Positions 25,638-34,369 of a DNA stretch of 64,000 nt are shown here, one piece after another. How positions within the stretch are numbered: the first letter of the stretch is position 1; each line of letters starts with the position of its first letter. This stretch comes from Pseudomonas sp. Bc-h. Its GTDB lineage: Bacteria; Pseudomonadota; Gammaproteobacteria; Pseudomonadales; Pseudomonadaceae. A program made the translations under genes and the position numbers. The stretch covers positions 316,006 through 380,005 of the forward strand of contig NZ_MUIN01000015.1 of assembly GCF_002080045.1 (NCBI RefSeq), given 5' to 3'. The notes under the pieces are model-generated. The model was given only the letters and a program-made list of their open reading frames with translations. It was not told the origin of the DNA and did no database searches.

Positions 25638-26870
25638 ATGGCTCGAGCTCACCCCAAGCTGAAAGTCCTTTCGATTTTTGGTACACGCCCTGAAGCCATC
25701 AAGATGGCTCCGCTGGTAAAAGCGCTGGCTGCGGAACCGGGTATCGATTCGCAAATCTGCATCACCGGGCAGCACCAGAGCATGCTGCAGCAAGTGCTGG
25801 ACATGTTTGACCTCAAGGCCGATTACACCCTCGACGTCATGACCCCGGGTCAGACGCTCAATACCCTGACCGCCGCGCTCTACGCCGCCATCGACCCGGT
25901 GCTGGAACAGGCGCAGCCGGACAAGGTGCTGGTGCATGGCGACACCACGTCGGCGATGGTCGCGGCCATGTCGGCGTTCCATCGGCGCATTCCCGTGGCG
26001 CACATCGAGGCCGGTTTGCGCACCGGCGACATTCATCAGCCGTGGCCGGAAGAAATGAACCGGCGCAGCATCGATCTGATCGCCGACCACCTGTTCACGC
26101 CCACGGCGCAGTCCCGGCGCAATGTGCTCGGCGAGCGTTTACAGGGCACCTCGTTCGTCACCGGCAACACGGTGATCGATGCGCTGAAGATGACCGCCGA
26201 ACGCATCGACAACAACCGTCAGTTGCGCGTGGCCCTCGATCGCCAGTTCGGCTTTCTGGACACGTCGCGCAAGCTGCTGCTGGTCACCGGCCATCGTCGG
26301 GAAAACTTCGGCGAGGGCTTCCTCGACATCTGCAAGGCGCTGCGAACCCTTGCCAGCCGCGATGACATTCAGATCGTCTATCCGGTGCACCTGAACCCCA
26401 ATGTGTTGGGGCCGGTGACCGAGCAACTGGGTGACCTCGCAAACGTTCACCTGATCAAGCCACTGGACTATCTGTCGTTTGTGCGCCTGATGCAGTTGGC
26501 GCATGTCGTGCTGACCGATTCTGGCGGTGTGCAGGAAGAAGCCCCTTCGCTGGGCAAACCGGTGCTGGTCATGCGCGATGTTACCGAGCGCCCGGAAGCC
26601 GTAGCCGCCGGCACGGTGCGCCTGGTGGGCACCGATCCCAACGCCATCGTGCGCGGCGTCTGCGCCTTGTTCGATGACGAACAACTGTGGCGCATGGCCT
26701 CGCAATCGGCCAACCCTTACGGCGACGGCAAGGCGTGTGCGCGCATCGTCGATGCCTTGATGGGGCGTCCGGTGGATGAGTTCGTGGTCGAACTCCCTGC
26801 CAAACGTTCTGAGCCGAGTGAGGCGCAACGCCTGCCGGCGCAACTGCGGTCGGTCTCCAGTCTGCATTAG
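25638..26870 (+). CDS. wecB: UDP-N-acetylglucosamine 2-epimerase (non-hydrolysing)
   Basis: Cytoplasmic enzyme converting UDP-GlcNAc to UDP-ManNAc. Signature blocks are all present: FGTRPEAIKMAPL at the N-terminus, VHGDTTSAM, HIEAGLRTGD, TGHRRENFGEG and DSGGVQEEAPSLGKP with RDVTERPEA. Strong GGAGG site 8 bp ahead of ATG 25638. The final 40 residues extend beyond the usual end. It heads a cluster containing NfrB and NfrA homologues. In E. coli the epimerase (also known as NfrC) is needed for the phage N4 receptor glycan, so this gene probably supplies UDP-ManNAc to that synthase rather than to O-antigen. Confidence 0.93.
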   Translation: MARAHPKLKVLSIFGTRPEAIKMAPLVKALAAEPGIDSQICITGQHQSMLQQVLDMFDLKADYTLDVMTPGQTLNTLTAALYAAIDPVLEQAQPDKVLVHGDTTSAMVAAMSAFHRRIPVAHIEAGLRTGDIHQPWPEEMNRRSIDLIADHLFTPTAQSRRNVLGERLQGTSFVTGNTVIDALKMTAERIDNNRQLRVALDRQFGFLDTSRKLLLVTGHRRENFGEGFLDICKALRTLASRDDIQIVYPVHLNPNVLGPVTEQLGDLANVHLIKPLDYLSFVRLMQLAHVVLTDSGGVQEEAPSLGKPVLVMRDVTERPEAVAAGTVRLVGTDPNAIVRGVCALFDDEQLWRMASQSANPYGDGKACARIVDALMGRPVDEFVVELPAKRSEPSEAQRLPAQLRSVSSLH

Positions 26871-26922
26871 TGACCGCTGCGCACCCTGGCCCGCCATCAC
26901 CATGGCGGCCCGCTGAAATCCC

Positions 26923-26995
26923 CGTGGGAGCGGATCCATCCTGGACAGGCGCGAGCCACGCGCTGGTCGCGCTAGCCGTTCGCCAGTCTCCCACG
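26923..26995. repeat. REP-like inverted repeat between wecB and the BcsB-like gene
   Basis: CGTGGGAG (26923-26930) and CTCCCACG (26988-26995) bracket 57 bp. A second small hairpin (26891-26897 with 26902-26908) lies just before it. It could reduce read-through from wecB. Confidence 0.5.
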
Positions 26996-27024
26996 CAACA
27001 TTCGTATTGAAGAGATCTGACTGA

Positions 27025-29241
27025 ATGAAGTCTTCTGTTTCCGTTCCCTCGGGCACGCTGCACGTCCTTGCCTGCGGCCTGAGTCTGATGGCCGTTGTGC
27101 CTGCCTTTGCCTCCGCCGCCGAGAGCCCTCTGAGCCAGGCGATCAGCCGTCTGAATGCCGATACGCGTCAGCAACGTACCGTTGAATTGCAGGATCTGGG
27201 CATTGATCGACCGATCATTCTCAACGCCAGTGATGCCCGACGTGAACTGTATCTGCCGGTGCCTGCAGACGTACCGCTGACAGATGCCACATTGCATTTC
27301 GATGCCAGTTACCTCAACGGCGATGCCGGCCGAAACACCCTGTTGCTGTCGCTGGACGGGTACCCGGTGCGGGCCTTGGGGCTCAATGAAGAAGAGGGCG
27401 ATGCCAGCGCGGTACTGGGCGTGGACAAGGCGGCGCGAGACAGCGGCTCGGTTCGCCTGGGTATCGCCTGGTCGTCGATCATTTCCCGCGTGCAGTGTGA
27501 AGACGAGCGTGCCATCGGCAACGTGTTGCGCATCGATCCTCACAGTCGCCTGAGTTACAGCTACGACGCCAGCCAGTTGCAGGACGTCGGCGCGGCGTGG
27601 AATGCACTGCCCGGCAAACCTGGAATCCTCATCGCTCCCGGGCCGCTGTCCAGCGCCAGTTACGACGCGGCCTGGCGGCTGGGCGTGGCGCTTGAACGCA
27701 TCGGCAAACAGGCGCGAATCGTGCCGTTCCCCTCTGTAAAGGACAGCATCGATCTGGGCGATCTCAAGATTCCCGCCGAGCTCAAGCAGATTCCGGCGTT
27801 CGCCAGCCTTGACGGCAAAGGCCTGCACACCCTCGACGATCCGGCGCAGATCGGCGCGCTGTTGATGCTCGGGCAGACCCCGGCGTTGAACGCTGATCTG
27901 GCGGTGAGTGATCCGCAACTGCTCAAGGCGATCAACGATTCGCTGGATGCGTTGCAACAGCAGGTGCAGAGCGTCGATCCTGCGGCCGGCAATGCGTTCT
28001 CGCAGTGGCGCGAACGCCACGTCAACCCAGCGCTCAATGCGTCGGGCAAAGACAATGTGCGCCTGGCGTTGCTCGGCGCGCATCCGCTTTTGATGATTAA
28101 TCAGGACGCCGCGGGCAAGGCTATTGGCCTGTTCAGCGCGGCCTGGAACAAACTCGCTCGTACCCGCCAGCTGACCGTGGGCGAAGAAGCCAACATGCCG
28201 ATCAGCGATGACGGTCGCGTGGCGTTAACTCGACTGGGCGGCAAGCCCGGCAGCGTCGACGTGCTGGCCAAGGCCGACTGGAGCGCGAGTTTTCCGTTGG
28301 GCAGCGTGGCCTATGACGGCCGCATCCCGACTCACGCCGCGGTCGATGTCTCCGCCTCGCCGGGCGCTTCAGGTACCGCGCCGGTGGCCAGCCTGTTCCT
28401 CAACGATTACCTGATCGGCGCGAAACAACTGGACGCCGACGGCCAGAAAGAACGCATCGAAGCGCGCATCCCGCGTTACGCGTTGGCCGCGCAGAACACC
28501 TTGCGCGTGTCGTTCCAGCGCCAGCCGGTGAGTGACTTGTGTCGGGAAACCCCGCAGGCGTTTCCGGTTGCGGTACTGCCCAGCAGCCATCTGACCCTGG
28601 AGAAAAGCGCGCTGGACGACGACTTCTCCGGCATGGCCGCGCGTTTCGCCACCGGCACCGAACTGCTGGTGCCGCAGGGCTATCTGGATCGCCCGGCCAG
28701 CAGCCTGCCGCAGCTGATCCGTATCGCCAGTGCCAGCGGGGTGTCGCCGTTGCGTGCAGAGCTCAAGGTCAGTGCAGACGCCAAGGCAGCGATTGCGCCG
28801 GACAAGGCGTTCCTCGCCTTCGAAGTGCCGGTCAAGGACAGCAACGAGTCGGTGCAGGTGGACTACGAAGGTCATCTGCTGATTCATCACAAGGAGCAGA
28901 CGCTGCTGGATCTGGCGTCGCTCAATCATCTTGCGGCCTTACAGGTGATCGAGTCCGGCAGCCAGCACGGCATGGTCTATCACACCCTGGGCGGTCAGGC
29001 GCCGAATTTCGCCCGTCCGGTATTGCTGGAGCGTGGCAACGTCACGATTCTGGGCGACAGCGGGCCGCTGACCACCTTCGACGCCAAGGACCCGACCGGC
29101 AGTCAGATGATCGACGATGAGGCACCCAAAGGCCTGGATGCCTGGCGCAAACCGTCGGCGCTGTGGCTGATTCCGGCCGCGATCATTGCCTTCCTCGTGC
29201 TGTTGCTGGCTGGCCGTCGCGCCCGCCGCAATCGACAGTAA
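27025..29241 (+). CDS. BcsB-like periplasmic subunit of the glycan synthase
   Basis: 738-residue exported protein: signal peptide (VLACGLSLMAVVPAFASA), jelly-roll-like domains resembling cellulose synthase subunit BcsB (DATLHFDASYLNGDAGRNTLLLSLDGYPV, FLNDYLIGAKQL) and one C-terminal membrane anchor (LWLIPAAIIAFLVLLLAGRRARR). BcsB guides the nascent chain through the periplasm and anchors BcsA. Here the gene ends 9 bp before the NfrB-like glycosyltransferase, so it is probably that enzyme's partner. The classical E. coli nfr pathway is not described with a BcsB subunit as far as I know, making this an unusual combination. Confidence 0.82.
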   Translation: MKSSVSVPSGTLHVLACGLSLMAVVPAFASAAESPLSQAISRLNADTRQQRTVELQDLGIDRPIILNASDARRELYLPVPADVPLTDATLHFDASYLNGDAGRNTLLLSLDGYPVRALGLNEEEGDASAVLGVDKAARDSGSVRLGIAWSSIISRVQCEDERAIGNVLRIDPHSRLSYSYDASQLQDVGAAWNALPGKPGILIAPGPLSSASYDAAWRLGVALERIGKQARIVPFPSVKDSIDLGDLKIPAELKQIPAFASLDGKGLHTLDDPAQIGALLMLGQTPALNADLAVSDPQLLKAINDSLDALQQQVQSVDPAAGNAFSQWRERHVNPALNASGKDNVRLALLGAHPLLMINQDAAGKAIGLFSAAWNKLARTRQLTVGEEANMPISDDGRVALTRLGGKPGSVDVLAKADWSASFPLGSVAYDGRIPTHAAVDVSASPGASGTAPVASLFLNDYLIGAKQLDADGQKERIEARIPRYALAAQNTLRVSFQRQPVSDLCRETPQAFPVAVLPSSHLTLEKSALDDDFSGMAARFATGTELLVPQGYLDRPASSLPQLIRIASASGVSPLRAELKVSADAKAAIAPDKAFLAFEVPVKDSNESVQVDYEGHLLIHHKEQTLLDLASLNHLAALQVIESGSQHGMVYHTLGGQAPNFARPVLLERGNVTILGDSGPLTTFDAKDPTGSQMIDDEAPKGLDAWRKPSALWLIPAAIIAFLVLLLAGRRARRNRQ

Positions 29242-29250
29242 GGAGCGGCG

Positions 29251-31371
29251 ATGACCTCGCTTTACTGGCCTTACTGGCTGGCCCATTACTACAGCGCGCT
29301 CGAAGTCGCGACCATCGTGGTCGCGGCGATCATCCTGGTGTCGAGCCTTGACGATCTGTTCATCGACCTGTGGTATTGGGCGCGGCGCCTGTACCGCAAG
29401 TTCACGGCGGAGCGGCGCTACCGCCCGTTGACTGCCGAGCAACTGATGGCGCGCGATGAGCAGCCGTTGGCGATCATGGTCCCGGCCTGGCTGGAATACG
29501 ACGTCATCGCGCCGATGATCGAGAACATGGTCTCGACCCTGGACTACCAGAATTACGTGGTCTTCGTCGGCACCTACGTCAACGATCAGCGCACCATCGA
29601 TGAAGTCGAGCGCATGCGTCGGCGCTACAAACAATTGCATCGGGTGGAAGTGCCGCACGCGGGGCCGACCTGCAAGGCCGACTGTCTGAACTGGGTGATT
29701 CAGGCGATATTTCTCTATGAGAAAACCCACGGCGTGAGCTTCGCCGGGGTGGTGCTGCATGACAGCGAGGACGTGCTGCATCCCCTCGAAATGCGTCTGT
29801 TCAACTACCTGTTACCGCGCAAGGACATGATCCAGTTGCCCGTCGTTTCCCTTGAGCGCAACTGGTACGAGTGGGTGGCGGGCACCTACATGGACGAGTT
29901 CGCCGAGTGGCACGGCAAGGACCTGGTGGTGCGCGAAAGCATGACCGACAGCGTGCCCTCGGCAGGCGTTGGCACCTGTTTTTCACGGCGCGCCTTGAAG
30001 GTGCTGGCGGATGAAACCTCCAATCAGCCCTTCAACACTGACAGCCTGACCGAGGACTACGACGTTGGCGCGCGCCTGGCGCGTTACGGCATGAGCGCGA
30101 TCTTCGTGCGCTTCCCGGTGCAGTACCGCGTCCTGCGCAAATCCTGGTTTCGCGAGCCCTATGAATCAACGCTGGAAATGCCGTTGTGCGTGCGCGAATT
30201 CTTCCCCGATACCTTCCGCACCGCGTTTCGCCAGAAAGCCCGCTGGACGCTGGGCATCGGCCTGCAAGGCTGGGAGCAGATGGGCTGGAGCGGCTCGCTG
30301 GCCAACCGCTATTTGCTGTTTCGCGACCGCAAGGGCGTGGTCACTTCGTTCGTCAGCATCATTGCTTATGTGATCCTGGCGCAGTTGTTGGCGCTGATCG
30401 TGCTGCGCGCCAGCGGGTTGTGGAACACCAGTTTCCCGACCCCATTCGAGACCAGTGGCCTGGTGGGTTTCCTGCTTGCGGCCAACGGCGTCGCGCTGCT
30501 CTGGCGGATGGCCCACCGTTGCTATTTCACGACCATCATTTATGGCTGGCAGCACGGCGTGTTGTCGATGCCGCGCATGGTGGTCGGCAACTTCGTCAAC
30601 TTCATGGCCGCAGCGCGGGCCTGGCGGCTGTTTCTGGTGGGCAAGGTGCTCAACCGCAAGCTGGTCTGGGACAAGACCATGCACGACTTCCCCTCCACCG
30701 ATCTTGTCGCTCGCGCGCCTCGCAAACTCGGCAGCGTGCTGTTGTCGTGGCAGGCGATCAACGACGAGAAACTGCAGACCGCGCTCGCCCAGCAGCAGAC
30801 TCGGCAATTGCCGCTGGGGCAGATCCTGCTCAGTCACGGCTGGCTCGACGATGAAACCCTGGCCGAAGCCATCGCCTTTCAGAACGACCTGCCGCGGGTA
30901 TTCGATGTCGCTTCGAAAGTGCAATCGACCTCGGCGCTGGCCGACGAGTTCTGCCTGCGCTGGCGTGTCGTGCCCCTGGCGCTGGACATTCACGGGCGGC
31001 CGGAAGTCGCCGTAGCCAGCCCCTTGCCCGAAGAAGGTTTGCAGCAGATCACCGGGCAAATGGGCGCCGAACCCGTGCAACTGATCGCTCGGGAAAGCGA
31101 GATCGTCGCGCAGTTGCGGCAACTGGAGGTGGTCGCCGGTGAACCGCTGCCCGCTGCCACACCGTTGTTGGGCGACTTGCTCATCGATCAGGGCTTGCTG
31201 GATCGCCTGACGTTCAATCGCGCCATGTTGCAGTACCGCCCGCATGTTCATGGCCGTATCGGCGATTACCTGGTGGACACCGGCGTGCTGTCGCGGGACA
31301 CCATCGAGCAGGCCGTGGCGCAGCAGCAAAGCCAGTCATCACCGGACGCGCCAACGGAGCAGCCTTCATGA
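29251..31371 (+). CDS. nfrB: NfrB-like membrane glycosyltransferase with C-terminal MshEN domain
   Basis: Inner-membrane processive family-2 glycosyltransferase of 706 residues. Catalytic motifs: DSED (171-174), TEDYD (267-271) and the RQKARW form of QxxRW (327-332). Hydrophobic helices lie near residues 15-33, 365-387, 402-418 and 445-465. The C-terminal part (about 490-650) has tandem MshEN-type repeats such as LGSVLLSWQAINDEKLQTAL and LGQILLSHGWLDDETLAEAI, the fold that binds c-di-GMP in E. coli NfrB. I infer c-di-GMP-activated polymerisation of a ManNAc-type sugar. SD AAGGAG; its stop overlaps the nfrA start (ATGA). Confidence 0.92.
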   Translation: MTSLYWPYWLAHYYSALEVATIVVAAIILVSSLDDLFIDLWYWARRLYRKFTAERRYRPLTAEQLMARDEQPLAIMVPAWLEYDVIAPMIENMVSTLDYQNYVVFVGTYVNDQRTIDEVERMRRRYKQLHRVEVPHAGPTCKADCLNWVIQAIFLYEKTHGVSFAGVVLHDSEDVLHPLEMRLFNYLLPRKDMIQLPVVSLERNWYEWVAGTYMDEFAEWHGKDLVVRESMTDSVPSAGVGTCFSRRALKVLADETSNQPFNTDSLTEDYDVGARLARYGMSAIFVRFPVQYRVLRKSWFREPYESTLEMPLCVREFFPDTFRTAFRQKARWTLGIGLQGWEQMGWSGSLANRYLLFRDRKGVVTSFVSIIAYVILAQLLALIVLRASGLWNTSFPTPFETSGLVGFLLAANGVALLWRMAHRCYFTTIIYGWQHGVLSMPRMVVGNFVNFMAAARAWRLFLVGKVLNRKLVWDKTMHDFPSTDLVARAPRKLGSVLLSWQAINDEKLQTALAQQQTRQLPLGQILLSHGWLDDETLAEAIAFQNDLPRVFDVASKVQSTSALADEFCLRWRVVPLALDIHGRPEVAVASPLPEEGLQQITGQMGAEPVQLIARESEIVAQLRQLEVVAGEPLPAATPLLGDLLIDQGLLDRLTFNRAMLQYRPHVHGRIGDYLVDTGVLSRDTIEQAVAQQQSQSSPDAPTEQPS

Positions 31372-33335
31372 GACTTCCGATTTTTCTGGGATTGAGCGTC
31401 TTGCCGGCGTTGTGCCAGGCCGAGGTCACCCACGAGTCACCTCCGCAGATCTTGCCACTGGCGTTGACCGGGCCGGCCTATGAAATCGCCAATCAGGCCT
31501 ACAGCGCCTACAACGACAAGGACTACGATCTGGCGATCGCCAAGGCCCAGGAAGCCTTGCGCCAACGCAGCGATGTGGACCGGTTGCGCAAGCTGATCCA
31601 GCTTGCCGAACGCGACAAGGACCGTCGCGACCATCCCGAGCGTTATCCCGGCAACAAGAGGGGGTTTCAGAATGGTGACCGCTCAATGCGGGCCTACGCC
31701 AATGGTGACTACGACCGTGCTGCCGACTTTGCACGCAAGGCGATCAGCGAGGCGCCGAAGAACCCTGACTACCGGATGATGCTGATCGAAGCGCTGCAAC
31801 GGGCGCAGCATCTGGATGAGGCGGAGCTGGCGACCAACGAGGCCATCGGTGTGCTCGGCGAATCCCCGCAACTGAGCCGTCGGCTGGATGCGATTCATGA
31901 GCAAAAGTCGGTCAATATCGCCGCCGCCGGGTACGCCTCGCTGGCCCGCGGCGACAACGATGCGGCGGTCAGTTACGCCCGCGATGTGGTCCGCCGCTAT
32001 CCGCAGGAAATCGCCTATCGGCGTTTGCTGGTCAGTGCCTTGATCGCGCAGGAGCAGTATGCAGCGGCGCGTTCCGCGGCCACCGAAGCGCTGGCGCTGA
32101 AAGGCAACGACGGGACTCTGCTGGCCCAGCGCGGGCAGATGCGCATGCGCCTTGGCGACAAGAGCGGGGCGCGGCAGGATTTCGCCCAGGCGCTGGCGGT
32201 GGGCAATCTCCCGCTGCGCGAACAGGCATCGCTGTATGCCGCGATGGGGCAGCCTGGCGAAGCGCTGGAGCGCATGCAACAGGCTCGGGACAAAGGCGAA
32301 TTGAAGCCCGGTGATGAGGTGCAGATAGCCTACTTCCTCAGTCAGGCAGGCAATGATCGCGCTGCATTGGACGAGTTCAAACGGGTTGATCGCAGCAAAG
32401 GTCTGTCCCCCAAAGAGACGCAGGACGCGGCGTACACCGCCATGCGTGCGCCGGATGATGTGCAGGCCATCGCCTACTTCAAGCGGGTGCTGGATTACCA
32501 GCAGACCGGCGATCTGCAAATGCCCGATCAGCAAGTGTTCGATACCCGGCGCGCGGTGTCCGACCTGTCGCGGGTCTGGGGCGTGACCAATACCACGACC
32601 TACCGAGGAGCCAGCACCACCAGCGGTTTGAGCGGTGCGCCAAGCAGCAGCAACGACAGCGTCCAGAACAGCACCGAAGTATTCTGGCGTCCGGAAGGGT
32701 ATCGCGATGCGCGTTTCGTTGAGCTGTACGGGCGAGTGACCGACACCCTGTGGAACAAGGAAAGCGGCAACGACAAAGCGCTCGACGCTTTGCAAGGTGC
32801 AGTGGGGGTGCGGATCAAGCCGTTCTCCGAATACAACGTCATGGCCGCTTTCGAACGCACGTTCCCGTTGGCCGGCTCCAACGTCGACGGCGACTGGCTG
32901 GTGCGGCTGGGCTATGGTTCGAGCATCGGCACCGACCTGCGTGTCGACGTGCCGAGCTGGTGGACCTCGCAGTTCTATGCCGAAGGCGGGCGCTATCTGC
33001 AGGACAAGCGCAACTACTTCAACAGCGAATGGCAGCTGGGCCGCAGCATCCGTCTGGATCGGATCAGCCCGCGGCTGGTGATCTTTGCGCACGTGGTCGC
33101 CGCCGTGGATTACGACTCGAAAATGCACAGCGAGGTCGACGCGATGGGGCGCAACAAGACTTCTGGAGACAGCGCTGGCGGGGCAGGCGTGGGGATTGGC
33201 GTGCGCTACTGGTTCCGCGAAACCCGGCACAAGGCCCCGCAGTCGTACATCGACTTCTCCGTGCAGTACCGGGAGAAGGTGTTTGGCGATGACAGCGCGC
33301 AAGGGGTCTTTGCACGCATGACGTTTGCCTGGTGA
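31368..33335 (+). CDS. nfrA: NfrA-like outer-membrane glycan exporter (TPR plus beta-barrel)
   Basis: 655-residue exported protein with a short signal peptide (FLGLSVLPALCQA), an N-terminal series of TPR-like helices (about residues 35-390, for example YDLAIAKAQEALRQR and YDRAADFARKAISEAPKNPDYR), and a C-terminal NfrA_C domain predicted to be an outer-membrane beta-barrel ending in the aromatic MTFAW. NfrA is the outer-membrane receptor for phage N4 in E. coli and the likely exit pore for the glycan. Four-base overlap with nfrB implies translational coupling. Confidence 0.88.
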   Translation: MRLPIFLGLSVLPALCQAEVTHESPPQILPLALTGPAYEIANQAYSAYNDKDYDLAIAKAQEALRQRSDVDRLRKLIQLAERDKDRRDHPERYPGNKRGFQNGDRSMRAYANGDYDRAADFARKAISEAPKNPDYRMMLIEALQRAQHLDEAELATNEAIGVLGESPQLSRRLDAIHEQKSVNIAAAGYASLARGDNDAAVSYARDVVRRYPQEIAYRRLLVSALIAQEQYAAARSAATEALALKGNDGTLLAQRGQMRMRLGDKSGARQDFAQALAVGNLPLREQASLYAAMGQPGEALERMQQARDKGELKPGDEVQIAYFLSQAGNDRAALDEFKRVDRSKGLSPKETQDAAYTAMRAPDDVQAIAYFKRVLDYQQTGDLQMPDQQVFDTRRAVSDLSRVWGVTNTTTYRGASTTSGLSGAPSSSNDSVQNSTEVFWRPEGYRDARFVELYGRVTDTLWNKESGNDKALDALQGAVGVRIKPFSEYNVMAAFERTFPLAGSNVDGDWLVRLGYGSSIGTDLRVDVPSWWTSQFYAEGGRYLQDKRNYFNSEWQLGRSIRLDRISPRLVIFAHVVAAVDYDSKMHSEVDAMGRNKTSGDSAGGAGVGIGVRYWFRETRHKAPQSYIDFSVQYREKVFGDDSAQGVFARMTFAW

Positions 33336-33355
33336 GGGATTCTTTGGAAAAGCCC

Positions 33356-34201
33356 ATGTCGCGACTGCTTAAAACCTCGCTGGCGGTGTTGCTGCTCGGC
33401 GCGCTGGGTGTGGCGGTCGATGCGCTTTATGAACTCGGGGAGGGGCTGCGCCCGAACATCGCGGGCATCGTCTGGCAGCCGGACAACGCCACGGTCGGCA
33501 TTCAGGGCGAGTGGCAAAAGCTCGGCGCCCATGAGTTATTGGTGCAGTGGACGGCGGTGGACGGTCAGGCGTTCGTGCCCGGCAGCGGCTTGCCTGAGGT
33601 GCCGGTAATGCCGGACTGGGCGCGCATTGCCAACGAGCCGTGGGCGCAGGATGTGATCGTTGGCCTGGCGGGTTTTTTCAGCGAAAACCGCTCGCGGGAC
33701 AACATCGAAGAACTGGCGGTTCTGTCTGAGCGGATGGCGAAAGTGAAGACGCCGCTGAACGTCACCGGCTGGTATTTTCCGGCGGAAGTCGACCCCAGCT
33801 GGAGCCGCGCCAAGGAGCTGCCTGCGTTGCTCGCCCGGTTACCCCGACCGTTGTGGATCAGCGTCTACGATGGCGCCAATATCGGGCCGCAAGCCACCGC
33901 GGCCTGGCTCAAGACCTGGCTGCCGGACGACATCGGCGTGTTCTTTCAGGACGGCGTCGGCGTCTATGCCCGCACCGCACCGGTCGCCCGCACCTACGCC
34001 GATGCGCTGCGCAAGAGCCTTGGGGAAAAACGCGTGAAGATCATCGTCGAAGCATTCCGCCCGCAGGTTGGCGGAGGGTTCCGGCCTGCCACCGTGGCTG
34101 AGCTGAAACCGCAGATCGCCGCCTACAAGAGCTACCCGCTGTACCTCTTCGACGGCCCGCACTATGTGACGCCGGAGGTGGTGGAGGGATTGGCGAGATA
34201 G
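33356..34201 (+). CDS. Periplasmic protein of the nfr cluster (glycoside-hydrolase-like)
   Basis: 281-residue protein with an N-terminal signal or anchor (LLKTSLAVLLLGALGVAVDAL), last gene of the unit, starting 20 bp after nfrA. The alternating strand/helix pattern (GIVWQP, DVIVGLAGFF, LNVTGWYFPAEVD, PLWISVYDGANIG, DIGVFFQDGVGV, RVKIIVEAFRP, SYPLYLFDGPHY) suggests a TIM barrel like DUF4434-type putative glycoside hydrolases. E. coli has a periplasmic protein of similar size, YbcH, in the nfr locus. A role in trimming or editing the glycan is likely but not proven. ATG 33356 is preferred to the GTG at 33332. Confidence 0.75.
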   Translation: MSRLLKTSLAVLLLGALGVAVDALYELGEGLRPNIAGIVWQPDNATVGIQGEWQKLGAHELLVQWTAVDGQAFVPGSGLPEVPVMPDWARIANEPWAQDVIVGLAGFFSENRSRDNIEELAVLSERMAKVKTPLNVTGWYFPAEVDPSWSRAKELPALLARLPRPLWISVYDGANIGPQATAAWLKTWLPDDIGVFFQDGVGVYARTAPVARTYADALRKSLGEKRVKIIVEAFRPQVGGGFRPATVAELKPQIAAYKSYPLYLFDGPHYVTPEVVEGLAR

Positions 34202-34357
34202 CGAGTCTGACCTCTGCGAGTACTGGCACCAAAACCAGTCACTGCTGCCTCGTTAGCGGGCATTTCTTCGCTGCATATTCAGTCCGCGCTTTCGTTACTT
34301 CCCCGAAACAAAGGCCTTCCAGCTCATGGCCCGGCTTTTGCTTTTGCAGGATTCAAA

Positions 34358-34369
34358 CTTGGATACAAG
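34358..34369. promoter_or_regulatory. GntR-type operator-like palindrome before atzF
   Basis: CTTG-GATA-CAAG, an interrupted palindrome touching the ATG at 34370. It resembles sites of FCD-type GntR repressors, and such a regulator is encoded directly downstream of atzF. Its position suggests that the true start may be the ATG at 34382. Confidence 0.4.
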
